DNA of 6,680 bases, from positions 1-6,680 of the forward strand of contig JAUTWY010000192.1 in the NCBI GenBank assembly GCA_030838305.1, in the 5' to 3' direction. Of the stretch, positions 5,712 through 6,680 are shown piece by piece. Position 1 is the stretch's first letter, and each line of letters starts with the position of its first letter. Origin of the DNA: Acidobacteriaceae bacterium. Its GTDB lineage: Bacteria; Acidobacteriota; Terriglobia; Terriglobales; Acidobacteriaceae. The position numbers and the translations under genes are program-made. The notes under the pieces are model-generated. The model was given only the letters and a program-made list of their open reading frames with translations, was not told the origin of the DNA and ran no database searches.

Positions 5712-6470
5712 ATGGCACAAGCAAAGAGAGATATGGAGCACGGGAAAGGGCATGTCGCAATGAACGAGTGGGAGGCTGCGCGGCAGCAACTCCTCGTGAA
5801 GGAGAAGGCCTTGACCCGCTCCCATGACGCGCTGGCCGCCGAGCGTCGGCGGATGCCGTGGCTGGCGGTGGAGAAGAAATATGAGTTCGACGGGCCTAAG
5901 GGCAAGGTGAACCTGCTCGACTTGTTCGACGGCCGCCGTCAGCTGATCGTCTACCGCGCCTTCTTCGAGCCCGGCGTGTTCGGCTGGCCCGAGCATGCGT
6001 GCCGCGGCTGCTCCTTGGGTGCCGATCAGGCCGGTCACCTCGCCCATCTGAACGCCCGCGACACCACGCTCGCGTACGCCTCGCGCGCGCCACAGAAGGA
6101 CATCGAGCGCCTAAAGGCACGAATGCGCTGGACGATGCCGTGGTACACCCTCACGGACAGCTTCGACACCGACTTCGGCGTAAACGAGTGGCACGGCCAC
6201 AACGTGTTCTTCCGCGACGGCGAGCGGGTGTTTCGCACCTACTTCATCAACAACCGCGGCGACGAGGCGATGGGAAGCATCTGGAGCTACCTCGACATAA
6301 CTGCGTTCGGGCGTCAGGAGGAGTGGGAGGACTCGCCGAAGGGCTACCCCCAAACACCACCGTACAAGTGGTGGAACTGGCACGACGAATACGCCGCCGA
6401 CGCCTCGGTCGATCCTAGATGGAGCAAAGTGCTGGAGAACGCCAAGGTGACGTCGAACCTCAACGACTAG
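5712..6470 (+). CDS. DUF899 family thioredoxin-fold protein
   Basis: A 252-residue protein with AAGGAGAA at 5699-5706, five bases before the ATG; in-frame ATGs at 5733 and 5760 are weaker alternatives. Family landmarks occur in order: W-E-A-A-R near the start, a beta strand LIVYRAFF after residue 75, then a C-x-x-C centre C97-R-G-C100-S with D105, and HLNARD (112-117). These are followed by MPWYTLTDSFDTDFGV and the terminal PPYKWWNWHDEY. The fold is thioredoxin-like and the CRGC pair sits where the redox centre belongs, so a disulfide or peroxide function is plausible, but no activity is established for DUF899. It closes the ArsR operon. It is clearly more G+C-rich than the upstream genes (44 of 60 bases at 6001-6060 by hand count, against 36 of 60 at 4741-4800), hinting at a separate origin for this gene. 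Confidence 0.93.
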   Translation: MAQAKRDMEHGKGHVAMNEWEAARQQLLVKEKALTRSHDALAAERRRMPWLAVEKKYEFDGPKGKVNLLDLFDGRRQLIVYRAFFEPGVFGWPEHACRGCSLGADQAGHLAHLNARDTTLAYASRAPQKDIERLKARMRWTMPWYTLTDSFDTDFGVNEWHGHNVFFRDGERVFRTYFINNRGDEAMGSIWSYLDITAFGRQEEWEDSPKGYPQTPPYKWWNWHDEYAADASVDPRWSKVLENAKVTSNLND

Positions 6471-6680
6471 TACGGTGGCGTACGCGATTCGCTGCATGTC
6501 GGAGGGAGTGTTGGTGGAGGAGACTCTGCTTCCAGTGGTGAGCAGGGTCAGCTTCTGGACAAGTGGCCGGCAATCCGGAAATTATCGCCAAGAGGCATCA
6601 TGCGGTCAGATGCCGAACGAAAATAAGAATTGGTGATTTCGGTTAAGTGTGGCGGCGGCGTTATGACCTTCGCAAAAACT

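Noticed and set aside
6496..6636. 46-codon open frame at the right end
   Set aside because: It has an ATG and a GGAGG-rich start region inside the frame rather than before it, and the product resembles nothing known. The whole 6471-6680 stretch shows no assignable gene, terminator or repeat.
1..6680. tRNA, rRNA, CRISPR array, insertion sequence or transposase
   Set aside because: No cloverleaf, regular spaced repeats, terminal inverted repeats or transposase motifs were seen on either strand.

Overview
This is a bacterial accessory region, mostly G+C-rich, with most genes on the plus strand. The gene types (ECF41/SigJ-like sigma factors with a fused SnoaL domain, a COE-type NAD(P)-binding protein, a DoxX-like membrane protein, and an ArsR-SRPBCC-DUF899 cluster) fit a free-living soil bacterium, such as a proteobacterium or acidobacterium. 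No phylogenetic marker is present, so this assignment is a guess. No RNA gene, CRISPR array or insertion sequence was seen.

Left part (1-2301). The left edge may hold the start of an alpha/beta-hydrolase gene on the minus strand, probably degraded. After about 220 bases without a convincing gene comes a tightly overlapping plus-strand operon. It encodes a small NAD(P)-binding oxidoreductase/epimerase-like protein (362), a four-helix membrane protein (979), and an ECF41-like sigma factor (1409). The start/stop overlaps indicate translational coupling. The second gene has one frameshift. The sigma gene has at least two and probably three. Each break can be repaired by a single base, and good family-like sequence continues in the new frame.

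Middle part (2383-4582). A second ECF41-like sigma factor is intact and carries the C-terminal DGGGK and NPEKL motifs. A DoxX-like membrane gene follows and is frameshifted near its fourth helix. Next comes an HXXEE-type multipass membrane protein. The most informative regulatory signal in the window is a pair of near-identical promoter-like elements: GTCACAA, 13 bases, then CCGGTCT. One lies just before the oxidoreductase operon (327-354) and the other just before the DoxX-like gene (3327-3354). Spacing is identical, and both resemble the SigJ/ECF41 consensus (GTCACA, N16, CGTC-like). The simple reading is that one or both sigma factors drive both transcription units, forming a small local regulon.

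Right part (4675-6470). A separate, intact operon has a strong sigma70-type promoter with a palindrome between its -35 and -10 boxes. It encodes an ArsR-type repressor, an SRPBCC/AHSA1 protein, a 48-residue Cys-rich one-helix protein, and a DUF899 thioredoxin-fold protein. The repressor probably binds the palindrome and controls its own operon. The last 210 bases show nothing I can assign.

The whole left and middle part looks like a stress-type ECF41 regulon. It is either decaying or was read with indel errors; the sequence alone cannot distinguish these.
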